Source of the DNA: Thermosipho africanus Ob7
GTDB taxonomy: Bacteria; Thermotogota; Thermotogae; Thermotogales; Fervidobacteriaceae
Direction of reading: 5' to 3'
Assembly: GCF_003351105.1 (NCBI RefSeq)
Contig: NZ_NKRG01000006.1
Coordinates: forward strand, 95,758-159,757
Length of the DNA stretch: 64,000 nt
This document shows, piece by piece, positions 26,083-36,479 of the stretch; within the stretch, counting starts at the first letter, position 1, and every line of letters begins with the position of its first letter. The notes beneath the pieces were generated by a model. The model had not been told where the DNA came from and searched no databases. It saw only the letters and a program-made list of their open reading frames with translations. The translations under genes and the position numbers were made by a program.

Positions 26083-27150
26083 ATGAAAGAGAACAAAAAA
26101 TTTGATTTTATAATTTTAATTTCGGTTATATTTTTAATTGTTTTTGGACTTTTGAATTTATATAGCGTATCTAAATATTTGGTTGTTAAACAATTTTTCT
26201 GGGACTTGCTGGCAATAGGAGCAGCAATTTTTATTTATTTTCTTAAAGAAAATTTGATTAAGAAATTAGTGATACCTTTATATATAATTTCTGTAGTTTT
26301 ACTGGCTGCTGTGTTGATTTTTGGAACTAGGATATATGGTTCTATAAGATGGTTTAGATTTTTTGGACTTTCTTTTCAACCTTCAGAACTTTCAAAATTA
26401 TCGTTAATACTTATGCTATCAATTATCTTTGTAAAAAAAGATTTAAGATCTTTGTTTTTCTCGATTCTTGTTTTAGCAGTTCCAGTATTTTTGATATTAA
26501 GGGAACCGGATTTAGGAATGTCGGTGTTACATATCTTTGTATGGTTTACAATGCTTTTGTTTTCAGGGGTATCTTTTAAGTATATCCTACCTATAGTTGG
26601 AAGTGGAATAGGTGCTATTCCAATAATATACTTTTTCTTTTTGAAAGACTATCAGCGCGCAAGGATATTATCGTTTTTAAACCCAGAAAAATATGCACAA
26701 GGAGCTGCCTACAATGTTATAATGTCGAAAAATGCAGTTGGTTCTGGCGGACTTCTTGGAAGAGGGTATTTAATTTCTCCGGCTGTAAATGGTAAATATG
26801 TTCCAAAAATGGAAACAGATTTTATTTTTTCGGCAATTGGCGAACAATTTGGATTTTTAGGAAGTATACTAGTCCTTGCAGCATATCTAGTTATTATAAT
26901 TAGAGCGTTTAGTAAGATGAAAGATTTTAAAGACGATTTTTGGAGACTTGTTTCTGTCGGAATTCTATCAGCATTTGTATTTCATGTTTTTGAAAATATT
27001 GGAATGAATATAGGTATAATGCCAGTAACAGGAATTCCGCTTCCATTTTTAAGCTATGGTGGAACATCGACATTTATATTTGGGATTATGATTGGTTTTC
27101 TTTTTAAGTCTTTAGCACTTGTTGATAAATCAAGGAAGGTGATTTTATGA
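26083..27150 (+). CDS. FtsW/RodA/SpoVE-family SEDS glycosyltransferase
   Basis: 355-residue membrane protein with about ten helices. SEDS signatures: GLSFQPSELSKL, the cytoplasmic-side REPDLGMSVL, and PVTGIPLPFLSYGGTS. These enzymes polymerise peptidoglycan glycan strands from lipid II. The length and lack of neighbouring division genes favour RodA over FtsW. Starts TTG 26071, GTG 26074 and ATG 26083 are all in frame; the ATG is chosen since the -10 box TATAAT (26061-26066) is very close. Confidence 0.9.
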   Translation: MKENKKFDFIILISVIFLIVFGLLNLYSVSKYLVVKQFFWDLLAIGAAIFIYFLKENLIKKLVIPLYIISVVLLAAVLIFGTRIYGSIRWFRFFGLSFQPSELSKLSLILMLSIIFVKKDLRSLFFSILVLAVPVFLILREPDLGMSVLHIFVWFTMLLFSGVSFKYILPIVGSGIGAIPIIYFFFLKDYQRARILSFLNPEKYAQGAAYNVIMSKNAVGSGGLLGRGYLISPAVNGKYVPKMETDFIFSAIGEQFGFLGSILVLAAYLVIIIRAFSKMKDFKDDFWRLVSVGILSAFVFHVFENIGMNIGIMPVTGIPLPFLSYGGTSTFIFGIMIGFLFKSLALVDKSRKVIL

Positions 27151-27782
27151 TTCACAAAAGAAGACGGGAGCGTATTTGGCCTTATGTTTTAGTATTTGGG
27201 GTAATAATACTTTTTATAATCACAGTCTTTTTTGCTTTTGGTAATTTTTTCAGGTATAGAAAAATTTTAGATGAGTATAATTCTTTGAAAAAATTTGTTG
27301 AGAACAAATTAAATGGTTACGAAGTTAAACTAAAAGATCTTGAAAGCAAATTTGGACCAAACTCGGTTTTGGATAAATACATACTTTCGGTTAATTATTT
27401 AAAAAATTTTGGAGCTGATCTAGAATACATTTTAAATAATATTGAAGATGAGCCAGGAACTGGATATTTCATGGTTTTTGTAGTTGGCAATGAACCTAGC
27501 TGGGTTACGGTTAAAGATGACAAAAAGACGTATTTTTCAAGAGAAATTTACCCTGGACTTTCAAAGTATAAGTTTTATTACTTTAAAAGTCCAAAGATTA
27601 TGACGGATTACGATATAATAGTTCCACCAGATGCTGATATTGTTGTAGGAAAGGCTGGCAAAGTATATCTTTTATTTTATGGTGTAGGCTCATCATTTCA
27701 CCCAACAAAGATTGTTCATATAGAGGATATGAAGGTAGATAATTTGATGAAAACATTTAGTTTATATGTTCCTGGAAGATAA
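27147..27782 (+). CDS. Hypothetical single-pass membrane protein
   Basis: 211 residues, not recognised. A basic N-terminus (HKRRRER) and one membrane helix (WPYVLVFGVIILFIITVFFAF) are followed by a short coiled-coil-like stretch (about 45-70) and an extracytoplasmic beta-rich domain. It overlaps the SEDS gene by 4 nt (ATGA), so it may be an accessory cell-wall protein (similar in layout to a bitopic division or elongation factor). It is followed by glyQ after 15 nt. Confidence 0.75.
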   Translation: MIHKRRRERIWPYVLVFGVIILFIITVFFAFGNFFRYRKILDEYNSLKKFVENKLNGYEVKLKDLESKFGPNSVLDKYILSVNYLKNFGADLEYILNNIEDEPGTGYFMVFVVGNEPSWVTVKDDKKTYFSREIYPGLSKYKFYYFKSPKIMTDYDIIVPPDADIVVGKAGKVYLLFYGVGSSFHPTKIVHIEDMKVDNLMKTFSLYVPGR

Positions 27783-27797
27783 AGGAGGAGATATACG

Positions 27798-28649
27798 GTG
27801 TATTTGCAAGATGTGATAAAAAAATTAGATGAGTTTTGGGCTCAAAATGGCTGTTTTATAGACCTACCATATGATATGGAAATGGGTGCAGGAACATTCC
27901 ATACATCAACCTTTTTTGGAGTCTTAAGAAGCAGAGATTGGAGAGTTGCATTTGTTCAACCAAGTAGAAGGCCAACAGATGGAAGGTATGGGGAAAATCC
28001 GAATAGAATGCAAAGATTTTTGCAGTATCAGGTGATTATAAAGCCAAACCCTGAAAATTCTCAGGAACTTTATTTAAAATCACTAGAAGCATTGGGAATT
28101 AATCCTAGAGAGCATGATATAAGATTTGTTGAGGATAACTGGGAATCACCTACACTTGGTGCGTGGGGTGTTGGTTGGGAAGTTTGGCTCGATGGAATGG
28201 AAATTACACAGTTTACTTATTTTCAACAAGTTGGAGGCATATCTTTGAAAAAGATACCACTTGAAATTACATACGGTTTAGAAAGAATAGCAATGTATCT
28301 TCAAGGTGTAGATAACGTTTATGATGTTATGTGGAATAAGGATGTAAAATATGGGGAGCTCTTTTTAGAAAACGAAAAACAATTTTCAATTTATAACTTT
28401 GAAATGGCTGATGTTGAAAAGTTATTTAAATTATACGAATTATACAGGGAAGAGTTTAATAGATTGATAGAAAATAATCTATTTCTTCCAGCATATGAGC
28501 AATTAGTCAAGTGTTCTCATACCTTTAACCTTCTTGATGCAAGAAATGCAATTAGTGTTGCACAAAGACAGAATTATATTAGAGATATAAGAAGTATGGC
28601 TATGCAATGTGCAAAAAGATTTTTAGAAATTGAGGAAGGTGAAAATTAA
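27798..28649 (+). CDS. glyQ: Glycyl-tRNA synthetase alpha subunit
   Basis: 283 residues. Class II catalytic core: [37 protein letters not shown], and motif 3 at [13 protein letters not shown]. The GTG start follows AAAGGAGGAGAT. It forms the alpha2-beta2 bacterial type enzyme with GlyS. Stop and next ATG overlap (taATG). Confidence 0.98.
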   Translation: MYLQDVIKKLDEFWAQNGCFIDLPYDMEMGAGTFHTSTFFGVLRSRDWRVAFVQPSRRPTDGRYGENPNRMQRFLQYQVIIKPNPENSQELYLKSLEALGINPREHDIRFVEDNWESPTLGAWGVGWEVWLDGMEITQFTYFQQVGGISLKKIPLEITYGLERIAMYLQGVDNVYDVMWNKDVKYGELFLENEKQFSIYNFEMADVEKLFKLYELYREEFNRLIENNLFLPAYEQLVKCSHTFNLLDARNAISVAQRQNYIRDIRSMAMQCAKRFLEIEEGEN

Positions 28650-30640
28650 TGGCTGAGTACATTTTTGAAATAGGTGTTGAAGAACTTCCAACCACAGAAG
28701 TTGAGAACATATTGGTTCAATTGAATGAAAAGATTTCAAAACTTTTGGAAGATGAAGGCTTATCATATGGTGAATTGAAAGTTTTTTATGCTCCAAGGCG
28801 TTTTGGATTTTATATAAAAGATCTCGATGAAAAACAAGGTGATAAAATTGTCCAAAAGAGGGGGCCTTCTGTAAATATTGCATATGATGAAAACAAGCAG
28901 GCTACAAGAGCGCTTGAAGGTTTCTTAAAATCAAATGGGGCTTCTTTAGAAGATATTGTAATAAAAGATAACTATGTATATATAGAAAAAAAGATAGAAG
29001 GAAAAAGTTCAGACGTTATTTTGAAAGAAAACATTCCAAGTATTATTTCAAAATTAAGTTTTAGAAAACCGATGAGGTGGGGTAATGGAACTTATTCTTT
29101 TGTTAGAATTCCTCACTGGATTTTGTCATTATATAATGGAAAAGTTTTGGATTTTGAAATTTTTGATTTAAAAGCGGACAATAAGACGTTTGGTCATAGA
29201 TTTGTTAAAGACGAGCCTATAGAAATATATGGAATAGATGATTATTTTAAAAAGCTCAAAGATACAAATGTTATTGCTCTACACGATGAGAGAAAAAAAG
29301 TGGTAGAAGATATTCTTTCAAATTACAGTGTTTTAAAAGATGAAGATTTAATAGATGAAGTAGTAACACTTTGTGAGTATCCACAAGTAGTTGAGGGAAG
29401 TTTTTCTAAAGAGTATTTAAAATTGCCTGAGGAATTAATTACTACAACTATTAAACATCACCAGAGGTCATTTACAGTATATGAGGGTGAAAAGATAACC
29501 AATAAATTTCTTTCATTTATTGACTCACCAACTGGTAATATAGATATTATAAAGAAAGGTTACGAGAAAGTTGTAAATGCAAGATTGGAAGATGCAAGGT
29601 ATTACTATGAAAAAGATTTGAAAATACCATTGGAGAAATTTAATGAATCTTTAAAGGATATAATTTTCCAGAAGGATCTTGGAACTTTAATGGATAAAGT
29701 TGAAAGAATTGAAAAAATTTCAGAAAAGTTGTGCGATGATTTAAGCATTGGATATTCAGATAAGGTAAGGATTTTAAGAATAGCCCATCTTTGTAAGGCA
29801 GATATTGCATCGAATGTTGTGTATGAATTTCCTGAGCTTCAAGGAACTATGGGAAGAATATATGCACTAAAAGATGGAGAAGATTATAAAGTTGCAATTG
29901 GAATAGAAGAACACTATAAAGATGTTCCAGAAAGTTTAACAGGTGCAGTTGTCGCAATAGCTGATAGAATTGATACTATTGTAGGAAACTTTTTAGTAGG
30001 AAATATTCCAACTGGTTCAAAAGATCCATTTGGACTTAGGAAAAAAACTGATACCATATTTGAAATTATAGTCAAATATAGTTTCAATATTGACCTTGAA
30101 AATCTTTCAAAGTTTGCTGCAAGTTTATTTTCAAAAGATATTCCAAATGAACTTATTGAATTTTTTGAAACAAGGTATGAGTTATTTAATCAAAATACAA
30201 GGTACGATATAGCAAGGGCTGTAAGAAGATTTTGGAAAAAACCATTGTATGGAAGACTTGTATCAGAATCGTTGATTGACATTGTAGAACAAGAAGAATT
30301 TCAACACCTTCTTACAGGATTTGAACGTGTGCATAACATTTCCAGCAAATTTGATTCATATGAATTTGATAGTACAAAGTTCCTAGATGAAGCAGAAAAA
30401 GAGTTATTTAATAAGTATATAGAGCAAAAGCCAAAGATACTTGAGGCAATAGATAATCTAAACATCGATATAGCCTTAAAGTACTTGATTGAATTAAGGC
30501 CATATATAGATAATTACTTTGATAATGTTTTTGTTATGACAAAGCAAGATGATATTAGAATGAATAGACTTGCATTTTTAAAGAATCTAGACAATCTCTT
30601 TTTAAAACTTGGAGATTTGAACCTTATAGAGAAAAAATGA
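28649..30640 (+). CDS. glyS: Glycyl-tRNA synthetase beta subunit
   Basis: 663 residues, slightly shorter than the E. coli subunit (689). Seen: FEIGVEELPTTEVE at the start, FYAPRRFGFYI, the PMRWG segment, TTIKHHQRSF, and the HD-like region GTMGRIYALKDGE with DPFGLRKKTD. It binds tRNA-Gly and completes the alpha2-beta2 enzyme. Overlaps glyQ by 1 nt. Confidence 0.98.
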   Translation: MAEYIFEIGVEELPTTEVENILVQLNEKISKLLEDEGLSYGELKVFYAPRRFGFYIKDLDEKQGDKIVQKRGPSVNIAYDENKQATRALEGFLKSNGASLEDIVIKDNYVYIEKKIEGKSSDVILKENIPSIISKLSFRKPMRWGNGTYSFVRIPHWILSLYNGKVLDFEIFDLKADNKTFGHRFVKDEPIEIYGIDDYFKKLKDTNVIALHDERKKVVEDILSNYSVLKDEDLIDEVVTLCEYPQVVEGSFSKEYLKLPEELITTTIKHHQRSFTVYEGEKITNKFLSFIDSPTGNIDIIKKGYEKVVNARLEDARYYYEKDLKIPLEKFNESLKDIIFQKDLGTLMDKVERIEKISEKLCDDLSIGYSDKVRILRIAHLCKADIASNVVYEFPELQGTMGRIYALKDGEDYKVAIGIEEHYKDVPESLTGAVVAIADRIDTIVGNFLVGNIPTGSKDPFGLRKKTDTIFEIIVKYSFNIDLENLSKFAASLFSKDIPNELIEFFETRYELFNQNTRYDIARAVRRFWKKPLYGRLVSESLIDIVEQEEFQHLLTGFERVHNISSKFDSYEFDSTKFLDEAEKELFNKYIEQKPKILEAIDNLNIDIALKYLIELRPYIDNYFDNVFVMTKQDDIRMNRLAFLKNLDNLFLKLGDLNLIEKK

Positions 30641-30646
30641 TATAAT
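30617..30646 (+). promoter_or_regulatory. Promoter of the rubrerythrin gene
   Basis: TTGAAC, 18 bp, TATAAT; it lies over the end of glyS. Confidence 0.7.
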
Positions 30647-30668
30647 AACAAATGGGGAGGTGAAAGGT

Positions 30669-31175
30669 ATGCGTGAGATGACAAAACAATTTTTAGAAGC
30701 AGCTTTTGCAGGTGAATCTATGGCGCATATGAAATATTTAATATTTGCAGAAGAGGCAGAAAAAAAGGGGCTTTTAAAACTTTCAAAACTTTTTAAAGCA
30801 ATTGCATATGCAGAGTATGTTCATGCAAAGAATCATTTTAAAGTTTTGAAAAAACTTTCTGATGATATGAAAGATAACGTTCAAAGCTGTATTGATGGAG
30901 AAACTTTTGAAATTGAAGAGATGTATCCAGTCTATAAAAATGCTGCAGAATTTCAAGATGAAAAAGATGCTGTTAGAAGTACGCACTTTGCATTGGAGGC
31001 AGAAAAAATACATGCGGATATGTACAAAAAAGCAAAAGAATTAGTTGAAAAAGGTGAGGATTATCCAGCAGAAAAAATTTATATCTGTCCAGTTTGTGGA
31101 TATACAGTAGAAGACGAAGCACCAGAAAAATGTCCTGTATGTGGTGCGCCAAAGGATAAATTTGTTGAATTTTAA
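30669..31175 (+). CDS. Rubrerythrin
   Basis: 168 residues. N-terminal four-helix di-iron domain (EAAFAGESMAHMKYL, AYAEYVHAKNHF, EAEKIHADMY provide the Glu/His ligands) and a C-terminal rubredoxin domain with CPVCGY and CPVCGAP. It reduces hydrogen peroxide in anaerobes using rubredoxin-type electron donors. The ATG at 30669 is 8 nt after GGAGG; a later ATG at 30678 is possible. Confidence 0.95.
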   Translation: MREMTKQFLEAAFAGESMAHMKYLIFAEEAEKKGLLKLSKLFKAIAYAEYVHAKNHFKVLKKLSDDMKDNVQSCIDGETFEIEEMYPVYKNAAEFQDEKDAVRSTHFALEAEKIHADMYKKAKELVEKGEDYPAEKIYICPVCGYTVEDEAPEKCPVCGAPKDKFVEF

Positions 31176-31191
31176 TTATTAAGTTTTAAGA

Positions 31192-31223
31192 TAAATGGGG
31201 GAAATAGATCCCCCATTTATTTA
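31192..31223 (+). terminator. Terminator after the rubrerythrin gene
   Basis: TAAATGGGGGA-6-TCCCCCATTTA with a weak T-rich tail; immediately followed by the hflK ribosome site. Confidence 0.75.
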
Positions 31224-31238
31224 TTTGGAGGTGGTTTG

Positions 31239-32168
31239 ATGTGGAAGAAATTAATTGGTTGGCTTGTTCTAGCAATTATCATTTTAATTTATTTGTCAAT
31301 AGGTGTTTATCAAGTTGGCCCATCTGAAGTTGCACTTATTAAAACTTTTGGAAAATATACACATTCGACAGGTCCTGGTATACATTTTCATCTTCCTTAT
31401 CCATTTCAATCTCACGTAATTGTAGATGTTGAGACTATTAGAAAGGAAGAAATAGGTTTTAGGACTATTGAAAGCTATGGAAAAATTTCATACAGAACTG
31501 TAAATGAAGAAGCGCTGATGTTAACAGGCGATGGAAATATCATCAGTGTTGAAGCAGCAGTACAATATAGAATAAAGGATCCTGTAAAATTTGCGTTTAA
31601 TGTTATAAATGGCAAAGAGCTGGTAAGGTTTACAACAGAGTCTGTTTTAAGGGAAAGAATTGCAGTAAGAACTATTGACGATGTTTTAACTGTTGAGAGG
31701 GATAAAATAGCTCTTGAGACTGCAGAAAAAGTCCAGGAGATATTAGATAGTTACGATTCGGGGATACTAATTAACAAGGTATATTTGCAAGAGGTTGCAC
31801 CACCTGATCAGGTTGTTGCTGCATTTGATGATGTAAACAATGCAAAACAAGATAAAGAAAGGTTTATAAATGAGGCGACAAAGTATGCAAATGATGTTAT
31901 TCCAAAAGCCCAAGGTCAAGCAGAAAAGATTTTGAGAGAAGCCGAAGCTTATGCTCAAAAGAAGATACTTGAGGCTCAAGGTGAAACACAGAGGTTTTTA
32001 AGCGTTTTAAAAGAATATGAAATAGCACCTGAAATAACCAAAAAAAGATTGATCCTTGAGAAATTACAATCGGTATTTTCAAGTACAAAAAATATTTTTG
32101 TTCTTGATGATAGTGGTACAATAAAACTCTTGAATGTTAACGATTTGATTGGTGGTGATACAAAATGA
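31239..32168 (+). CDS. hflK: SPFH-domain protein HflK
   Basis: 309 residues: one N-terminal membrane helix (LIGWLVLAIIILIYLSIGVY), an SPFH/prohibitin domain beginning QVGPSEVALIKTFGKY, and a helical C-terminal part rich in A/E/K. With HflC it makes a membrane cage that modulates the FtsH protease. The ATG at 31239 follows GGAGGTGGTTTG. Overlaps hflC by 4 nt. Confidence 0.93.
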   Translation: MWKKLIGWLVLAIIILIYLSIGVYQVGPSEVALIKTFGKYTHSTGPGIHFHLPYPFQSHVIVDVETIRKEEIGFRTIESYGKISYRTVNEEALMLTGDGNIISVEAAVQYRIKDPVKFAFNVINGKELVRFTTESVLRERIAVRTIDDVLTVERDKIALETAEKVQEILDSYDSGILINKVYLQEVAPPDQVVAAFDDVNNAKQDKERFINEATKYANDVIPKAQGQAEKILREAEAYAQKKILEAQGETQRFLSVLKEYEIAPEITKKRLILEKLQSVFSSTKNIFVLDDSGTIKLLNVNDLIGGDTK

Positions 32169-33019
32169 AAGCCAAAATAATAACAATATCAGTAATTTTA
32201 CTAATTGTTATTATATTTTTAACGCTTTCAATGTTTGTTGTTGATCAAACTCAGCAGGCTGTAGTCTTAAGGTTTGGACAGATAGTAAATACATATTCAA
32301 CACCAGGAATACATTTTAGAACTCCGTTTGTAGACAACGTTGTAAAGTTTGAAAAGAGAATACTTCTATATGATATCGAACCAGAAAAAATTATCACGTT
32401 AGATAAAAAGACGTTGATAGTTGACACATATGCTCTATGGAAGATAGTCGATGCAAAGAAATTTATAGAGACAATGAAAACAATTGGTCTTGCTGAATCA
32501 AGGATAGATGATATAGTATACTCGAATATCAGAAATGTCTTTGCAAAGCACTCTTTTGATGAGATTATATCAGACAAAAGAGAAAGTTTTTTGAAAGAGG
32601 TAACAACTCTTTCAAGAGCTGATCTTGAAAATTTTGGAATAGAAATAGTAGATGTTAGGGTAAAACATGCAGATTTGCCATCTGAAAACGTAAATGCAGT
32701 ATATGAGAGAATGAAGGCTGAAAGATACAGTATAGCAGCACAAATCAGAGCAGAAGGTCAAAAGGAAGCACAAAAAATAAGGGCTGAAGCTGATAAAAAC
32801 GTTACCGTTATATTAGCCCAGGCGCAAAGCCAGGCTGAAAAGATTAGAGGTGATGGTGAGGCAAGCGCTACTAGAATTTATGCACTTGCATATCAGACTA
32901 ATCCAGAATTTTTTGAACTTTGGAGAAGTTTAAGTGCATATGATACAATACTAAACAATGGAACTGTAATTTTTGGAAAAGATCTAGAGATATTTAAGTA
33001 TATTTTTGAGGTAAAATAA
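32165..33019 (+). CDS. hflC: SPFH-domain protein HflC
   Basis: 284 residues: membrane helix (IITISVILLIVIIFLTLSMF), SPFH domain (VVDQTQQAVVLRFGQIV) and the HflC hallmark IVDVRVKHADLPSENVNAVYERM, then an Ala/Glu-rich helix (ILAQAQSQAEKIRGDGEA). Partner of HflK. Ends in a strong terminator. Confidence 0.95.
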   Translation: MKAKIITISVILLIVIIFLTLSMFVVDQTQQAVVLRFGQIVNTYSTPGIHFRTPFVDNVVKFEKRILLYDIEPEKIITLDKKTLIVDTYALWKIVDAKKFIETMKTIGLAESRIDDIVYSNIRNVFAKHSFDEIISDKRESFLKEVTTLSRADLENFGIEIVDVRVKHADLPSENVNAVYERMKAERYSIAAQIRAEGQKEAQKIRAEADKNVTVILAQAQSQAEKIRGDGEASATRIYALAYQTNPEFFELWRSLSAYDTILNNGTVIFGKDLEIFKYIFEVK

Positions 33020-33020
33020 T

Positions 33021-33051
33021 TCCTTAGGGGAAGCTTTCCCCTAAGGATTTT
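33021..33051 (+). terminator. Terminator after hflC
   Basis: Perfect 12-bp stem TCCTTAGGGGAA / TTCCCCTAAGGA, loop GCT, followed by TTT. Confidence 0.85.
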
Positions 33052-33073
33052 AGCTAAAAGGAGTTTGATATAA

Positions 33074-33994
33074 ATGGATTTGTTTGACAAAGTAAAACAT
33101 ATATTTTCGGATATGAAAGTTTCGGAATTTATGAATAGTGATGTAATTTATGTGCTGCCAAACAGAACTATTGCACAGGTTAAGGAAATTCTAAGGCTCA
33201 AAAGAATTTCCGGTGTGCCAGTTGTTAATTACAAAAAGAGAGTTGTTGGAATAATAAGTATAGAAGATATAATAAAATGTCTTGAAGCAAATAGTTTAAA
33301 TGCACTTGTAGAGGAAAAAATGACAAAAAACGTTGTAGTTGTAAATGTTAACGATACTCTTAGGGATGTTATGGAGCTCTTTGAAAAGTATGGATATGGA
33401 AGATTTCCTGTGGTAGATGATGAGCACAGATTGGTAGGAATAGTTACAAAAAATGATATATTAAAGAGTGTGGCAATGAAACTAGGGATAATGTACCTTC
33501 ATGATGAAAGACGCGAAAGGGCGCTTCAAAATTCAGAAAAATCTCTAATTTTGGGAATGGACTTAAAAAAAGAAGAGAGCGATTTTTATTTTAAGATAGA
33601 TTATTATGATATAAACCAGATAGGAATAGGTGCTGCAAGTTTGAAAAAGTTTTTACTTTCTAAAGGTGTAGATGAAAAACTTGTTAGAAAAATAGCAATT
33701 AGTGTTTATGAGGCTGAGGCAAATGTAGTAATTCATAGTGGAAGTGAGGGAGAAATATATTGTTTTATAAAAGATGATAGTATTGTGGTAAGGATTGAGG
33801 ATAAGGGAAAAGGTATAGAAAATCTTGATCTTGCCATGAAGGAAGGTTTTTCTACAGCACCGGATCATGTTAGAGAGTTAGGCTTTGGTGCAGGGATGGG
33901 CCTTCCAAATATGAAAAGATACTCTGACAAATTGGTTATTCTTTCTGAGAAAGATAAAGGTGTTATAGTAGAAATGGTATTTTTTAAATCTTAA
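33074..33994 (+). CDS. CBS-domain pair fused to a HATPase_c (RsbW-like) domain
   Basis: 306 residues. Two CBS motifs (about 15-75 and 80-140; [21 protein letters not shown] and [21 protein letters not shown], each read in pieces) form an adenosine-nucleotide sensing Bateman module. The C-terminal GHKL ATPase domain shows [11 protein letters not shown] (N box) and [11 protein letters not shown] (G1 box), then [14 protein letters not shown]. No dimerisation or phospho-histidine domain is seen, so it is an anti-sigma-factor-like kinase or switch rather than a sensor kinase. The output is unknown. Its 3' end overlaps tsaD on the opposite strand by 11 nt. Confidence 0.88.
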   Translation: MDLFDKVKHIFSDMKVSEFMNSDVIYVLPNRTIAQVKEILRLKRISGVPVVNYKKRVVGIISIEDIIKCLEANSLNALVEEKMTKNVVVVNVNDTLRDVMELFEKYGYGRFPVVDDEHRLVGIVTKNDILKSVAMKLGIMYLHDERRERALQNSEKSLILGMDLKKEESDFYFKIDYYDINQIGIGAASLKKFLLSKGVDEKLVRKIAISVYEAEANVVIHSGSEGEIYCFIKDDSIVVRIEDKGKGIENLDLAMKEGFSTAPDHVRELGFGAGMGLPNMKRYSDKLVILSEKDKGVIVEMVFFKS

Positions 33995-34976
33995 GATTTG
34001 GCACAGCCTCTAATGTTGAATCTGAAGAAATACCTTTTTTATATAATTTGTATCCTGCCATTGCTATCATTGCTGCATTGTCTGTACAAAATTCAAGAGG
34101 TGGGATTAAAACTTTAATGTTTTGTTTTTCTGATAGCTCTTGAGCTTTTTTCCTAAGATATGAATTGGCAGCAACACCGCCTGCAAGTACTATGGTATTT
34201 ACATTTGAATCTTTTGCAGCTTTGAATGTTTTCTTTAAAAGTATCTCAACGACAGCCTTTTGAAAAGATGCGGCAATATCTTCTTTTGGAATATTGTATT
34301 TATCAAATTTTTGTACGGTGTATAACACAGCAGTTTTTAATCCAGAAAAACTAAAGTTATAGTTTTTAGAATCCATCATTGGCCTTGGAAAATTAAATTT
34401 ATTTTCATCACCGTTTTTGGATAATTTATCAATTTCTGGGCCACCAGGATACCCAAGTCCAAGTATCCTTGCCACTTTGTCAAATGCTTCTCCTGCTGCA
34501 TCATCAACAGTTTTTCCTAGTACTTCTATTTCATCATCTTGCTTAACTAATAAAATTTCAGTGTGACCTCCTGATACCATTAAAACAATGTATGGTGGTT
34601 TAAGATGTGGATATGTTATGTAGTTTGCAAATACATGTCCAACGATGTGATTTACACCAATTAATGGCTTGCCTAATCTTAAAGAAAGCCCCTTTGCAAA
34701 GGATATTCCAACAAGAAGTGCTCCAATTAAGCCAGGGCCATATGTTACAGAGATCAAATCAATTTGATCAATGGATATATTCGCCATATCTATAGCATTT
34801 TTAAATACTATTGGAAGATTAGAAAGGTGGTGTCTTGCCGCAATTTCTGGCACGACACCACCAAATTTTTTGTGAATATCTATTTGTGAAGAAACTACGT
34901 TACTTAAAATTTTTCCATCGCTGAGAATTGCAACTGATGTTTCATCACAAGAGGTTTCTATACCTAAAACTATCAT
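33984..34976 (-). CDS. tsaD: tRNA threonylcarbamoyladenosine synthase TsaD
   Basis: 330 residues of the Kae1/TsaD family. Metal ligands are in [11 protein letters not shown] (HxxxH near residue 110); [11 protein letters not shown] and [13 protein letters not shown] form the ATP site. It makes t6A at position 37 of ANN-decoding tRNAs with TsaB/E/C. It begins directly after the clpX stop (0 nt gap), so they are cotranscribed. Confidence 0.97.
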   Translation of the reverse strand: MIVLGIETSCDETSVAILSDGKILSNVVSSQIDIHKKFGGVVPEIAARHHLSNLPIVFKNAIDMANISIDQIDLISVTYGPGLIGALLVGISFAKGLSLRLGKPLIGVNHIVGHVFANYITYPHLKPPYIVLMVSGGHTEILLVKQDDEIEVLGKTVDDAAGEAFDKVARILGLGYPGGPEIDKLSKNGDENKFNFPRPMMDSKNYNFSFSGLKTAVLYTVQKFDKYNIPKEDIAASFQKAVVEILLKKTFKAAKDSNVNTIVLAGGVAANSYLRKKAQELSEKQNIKVLIPPLEFCTDNAAMIAMAGYKLYKKGISSDSTLEAVPNLKI

Positions 34977-36200
34977 CTATGCTGACTCCTTCATTACAAG
35001 CTGTGGTTTTTCTTTGTTAGTTACACACTCTTCAGTGACGATAACCTTTTCGATGTTATTTAGATCAGGAAGTTCAAACATTGCGTCGATCATAACTTCC
35101 TCAAAGACGCTTTTTAGTGCCCTTGCGCCAGTTCCTCTCTCTAAAGCCTTTCTTGAGATTGCACGTAATGCTTCTTCGGTTACTTCGAGTTCTACGTTAT
35201 CAAGGAGGAATAGTTTTTTGTATTGTTTTAAAATAGCATTTTTAGGTTCAGTCAATATTCTTACCATATCATCTTCTGTTAAATCTTCCAACGCTCCAAT
35301 TACAGGAAATCTTCCAACAAATTCTGGAATGAGACCGTATTGTACTAAATCCTCTGGAGTTACGTGAGAAAGAATTTCCCCCAGCCTCATATCCTTTTTA
35401 CTTTTTACAGGTGCATTAAAACCAAGTGCACTGCTTTGAATTCTTCTTTTTATTATTTCTTCAATTCCATCAAATGCTCCACCAACGATAAATAGGATGT
35501 TTGATGTATCAACTTTTAAGAACTCTTGATAAGGATGTTTTCTTCCACCTTGTGGTGGAACATTTGCAATAGTTCCCTCAACTATTTTCAATAGTGCCTG
35601 TTGGACTCCTTCACCTGAAACATCTCTTGTAATAGATGGATTTGGTGATTTTCTTGCGATTTTGTCGATTTCATCGATATATATGATACCGTATTGTGCG
35701 CGTTCTATATCAAAATTTGTAACTTCAAGAAGTCTTAGTATAACATTTTCTACGTCTTCTCCAACATAGCCGGCCTCAGTAAGTGGGGTTGCATCTGCAA
35801 TTGCAAACGGGACATCCAATATTTTTGCAAGTGTTCTTGCAAGAAGAGTTTTACCACTACCGGTTGGTCCTATTAGTATAACATTTGATTTTTCGATTTC
35901 AACATCGTCAAAATCAATATCAGAAAATACACGTTTGTAGTGGTTGTAAACAGCGACTGACAGGATTTTTTTAACTCTTTCCTGCCCGATGACATACTTA
36001 TCTAGTTCTGCCTTTATTTGAGATGGTTTTGGAAGATTTTTCTTGTCTTTTTTTGGAGAAAAACTTCTTTTTTCTTCACTTAGAATGTCATGAAAAATAT
36101 CAACACAATCGTTGCATATATATACATTTCCGGGTCCAGCAATAAGTTTTTCTACTTTATCAGACGATCTTCCACAGAATGAACAAAACTTTTGAGCCAT
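34977..36200 (-). CDS. clpX: ATP-dependent Clp protease ATP-binding subunit ClpX
   Basis: 407 residues. Zinc finger at residues 6-35 (CSFC...CNDC), Walker A GPTGSGKT, Walker [11 protein letters not shown], the pore loop GYVGED, and [17 protein letters not shown] for sensor 2. It unfolds substrates for ClpP; clpP is not in this window. Good SD AAGGAGGC. Confidence 0.98.
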   Translation of the reverse strand: MAQKFCSFCGRSSDKVEKLIAGPGNVYICNDCVDIFHDILSEEKRSFSPKKDKKNLPKPSQIKAELDKYVIGQERVKKILSVAVYNHYKRVFSDIDFDDVEIEKSNVILIGPTGSGKTLLARTLAKILDVPFAIADATPLTEAGYVGEDVENVILRLLEVTNFDIERAQYGIIYIDEIDKIARKSPNPSITRDVSGEGVQQALLKIVEGTIANVPPQGGRKHPYQEFLKVDTSNILFIVGGAFDGIEEIIKRRIQSSALGFNAPVKSKKDMRLGEILSHVTPEDLVQYGLIPEFVGRFPVIGALEDLTEDDMVRILTEPKNAILKQYKKLFLLDNVELEVTEEALRAISRKALERGTGARALKSVFEEVMIDAMFELPDLNNIEKVIVTEECVTNKEKPQLVMKESA

Positions 36201-36230
36201 TCTTTTGCCTCCTTAAATTAATTCATTCTA

Positions 36231-36239
36231 ATTTTATCA
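36231..36239 (-). promoter_or_regulatory. Extended -10 promoter of clpX/tsaD
   Basis: TGATAAAAT on the minus strand 30 bp before the clpX ATG; no good -35 box. Confidence 0.45.
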
Positions 36240-36306
36240 TATTAATAAAATTAAATTGTTTCTATTATGTTTAGTCTTTTTTTCACAGTAATTAACCTTC
36301 TGGTTA

Positions 36307-36334
36307 TTGACATACTAGATTTATATGTTAAAAT
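36307..36334 (+). promoter_or_regulatory. Promoter of tRNA-Leu(CAA)
   Basis: TTGACA, 16 bp, TAAAAT, 22 bp before the tRNA. Confidence 0.8.
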
Positions 36335-36356
36335 ATTTATCGTGATATTAGTCTAT

Positions 36357-36445
36357 GCCGAGGTGGCGGAATTGGGAGACGCGGTTGACTCAAAATCAAC
36401 TGGGGTTGACGCCCCATGCGGGTTCGAGTCCCGCCCTCGGCACCA
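36357..36445 (+). tRNA. tRNA-Leu (CAA)
   Basis: Class II tRNA of 89 nt, acceptor GCCGAGG/CCTCGGC, anticodon loop CTCAAAA, long variable arm, encoded CCA. It marks the boundary between housekeeping genes and the AT-rich accessory cluster. Confidence 0.97.
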
Positions 36446-36450
36446 AAAAA

Positions 36451-36479
36451 TGGGGGCCAATGTTGGCTCCCGTTTTTTT
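36451..36479 (+). terminator. Terminator after tRNA-Leu(CAA)
   Basis: GGGGGCCAA-TG-TTGGCTCCC (one G-T pair) with seven T. Confidence 0.9.
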
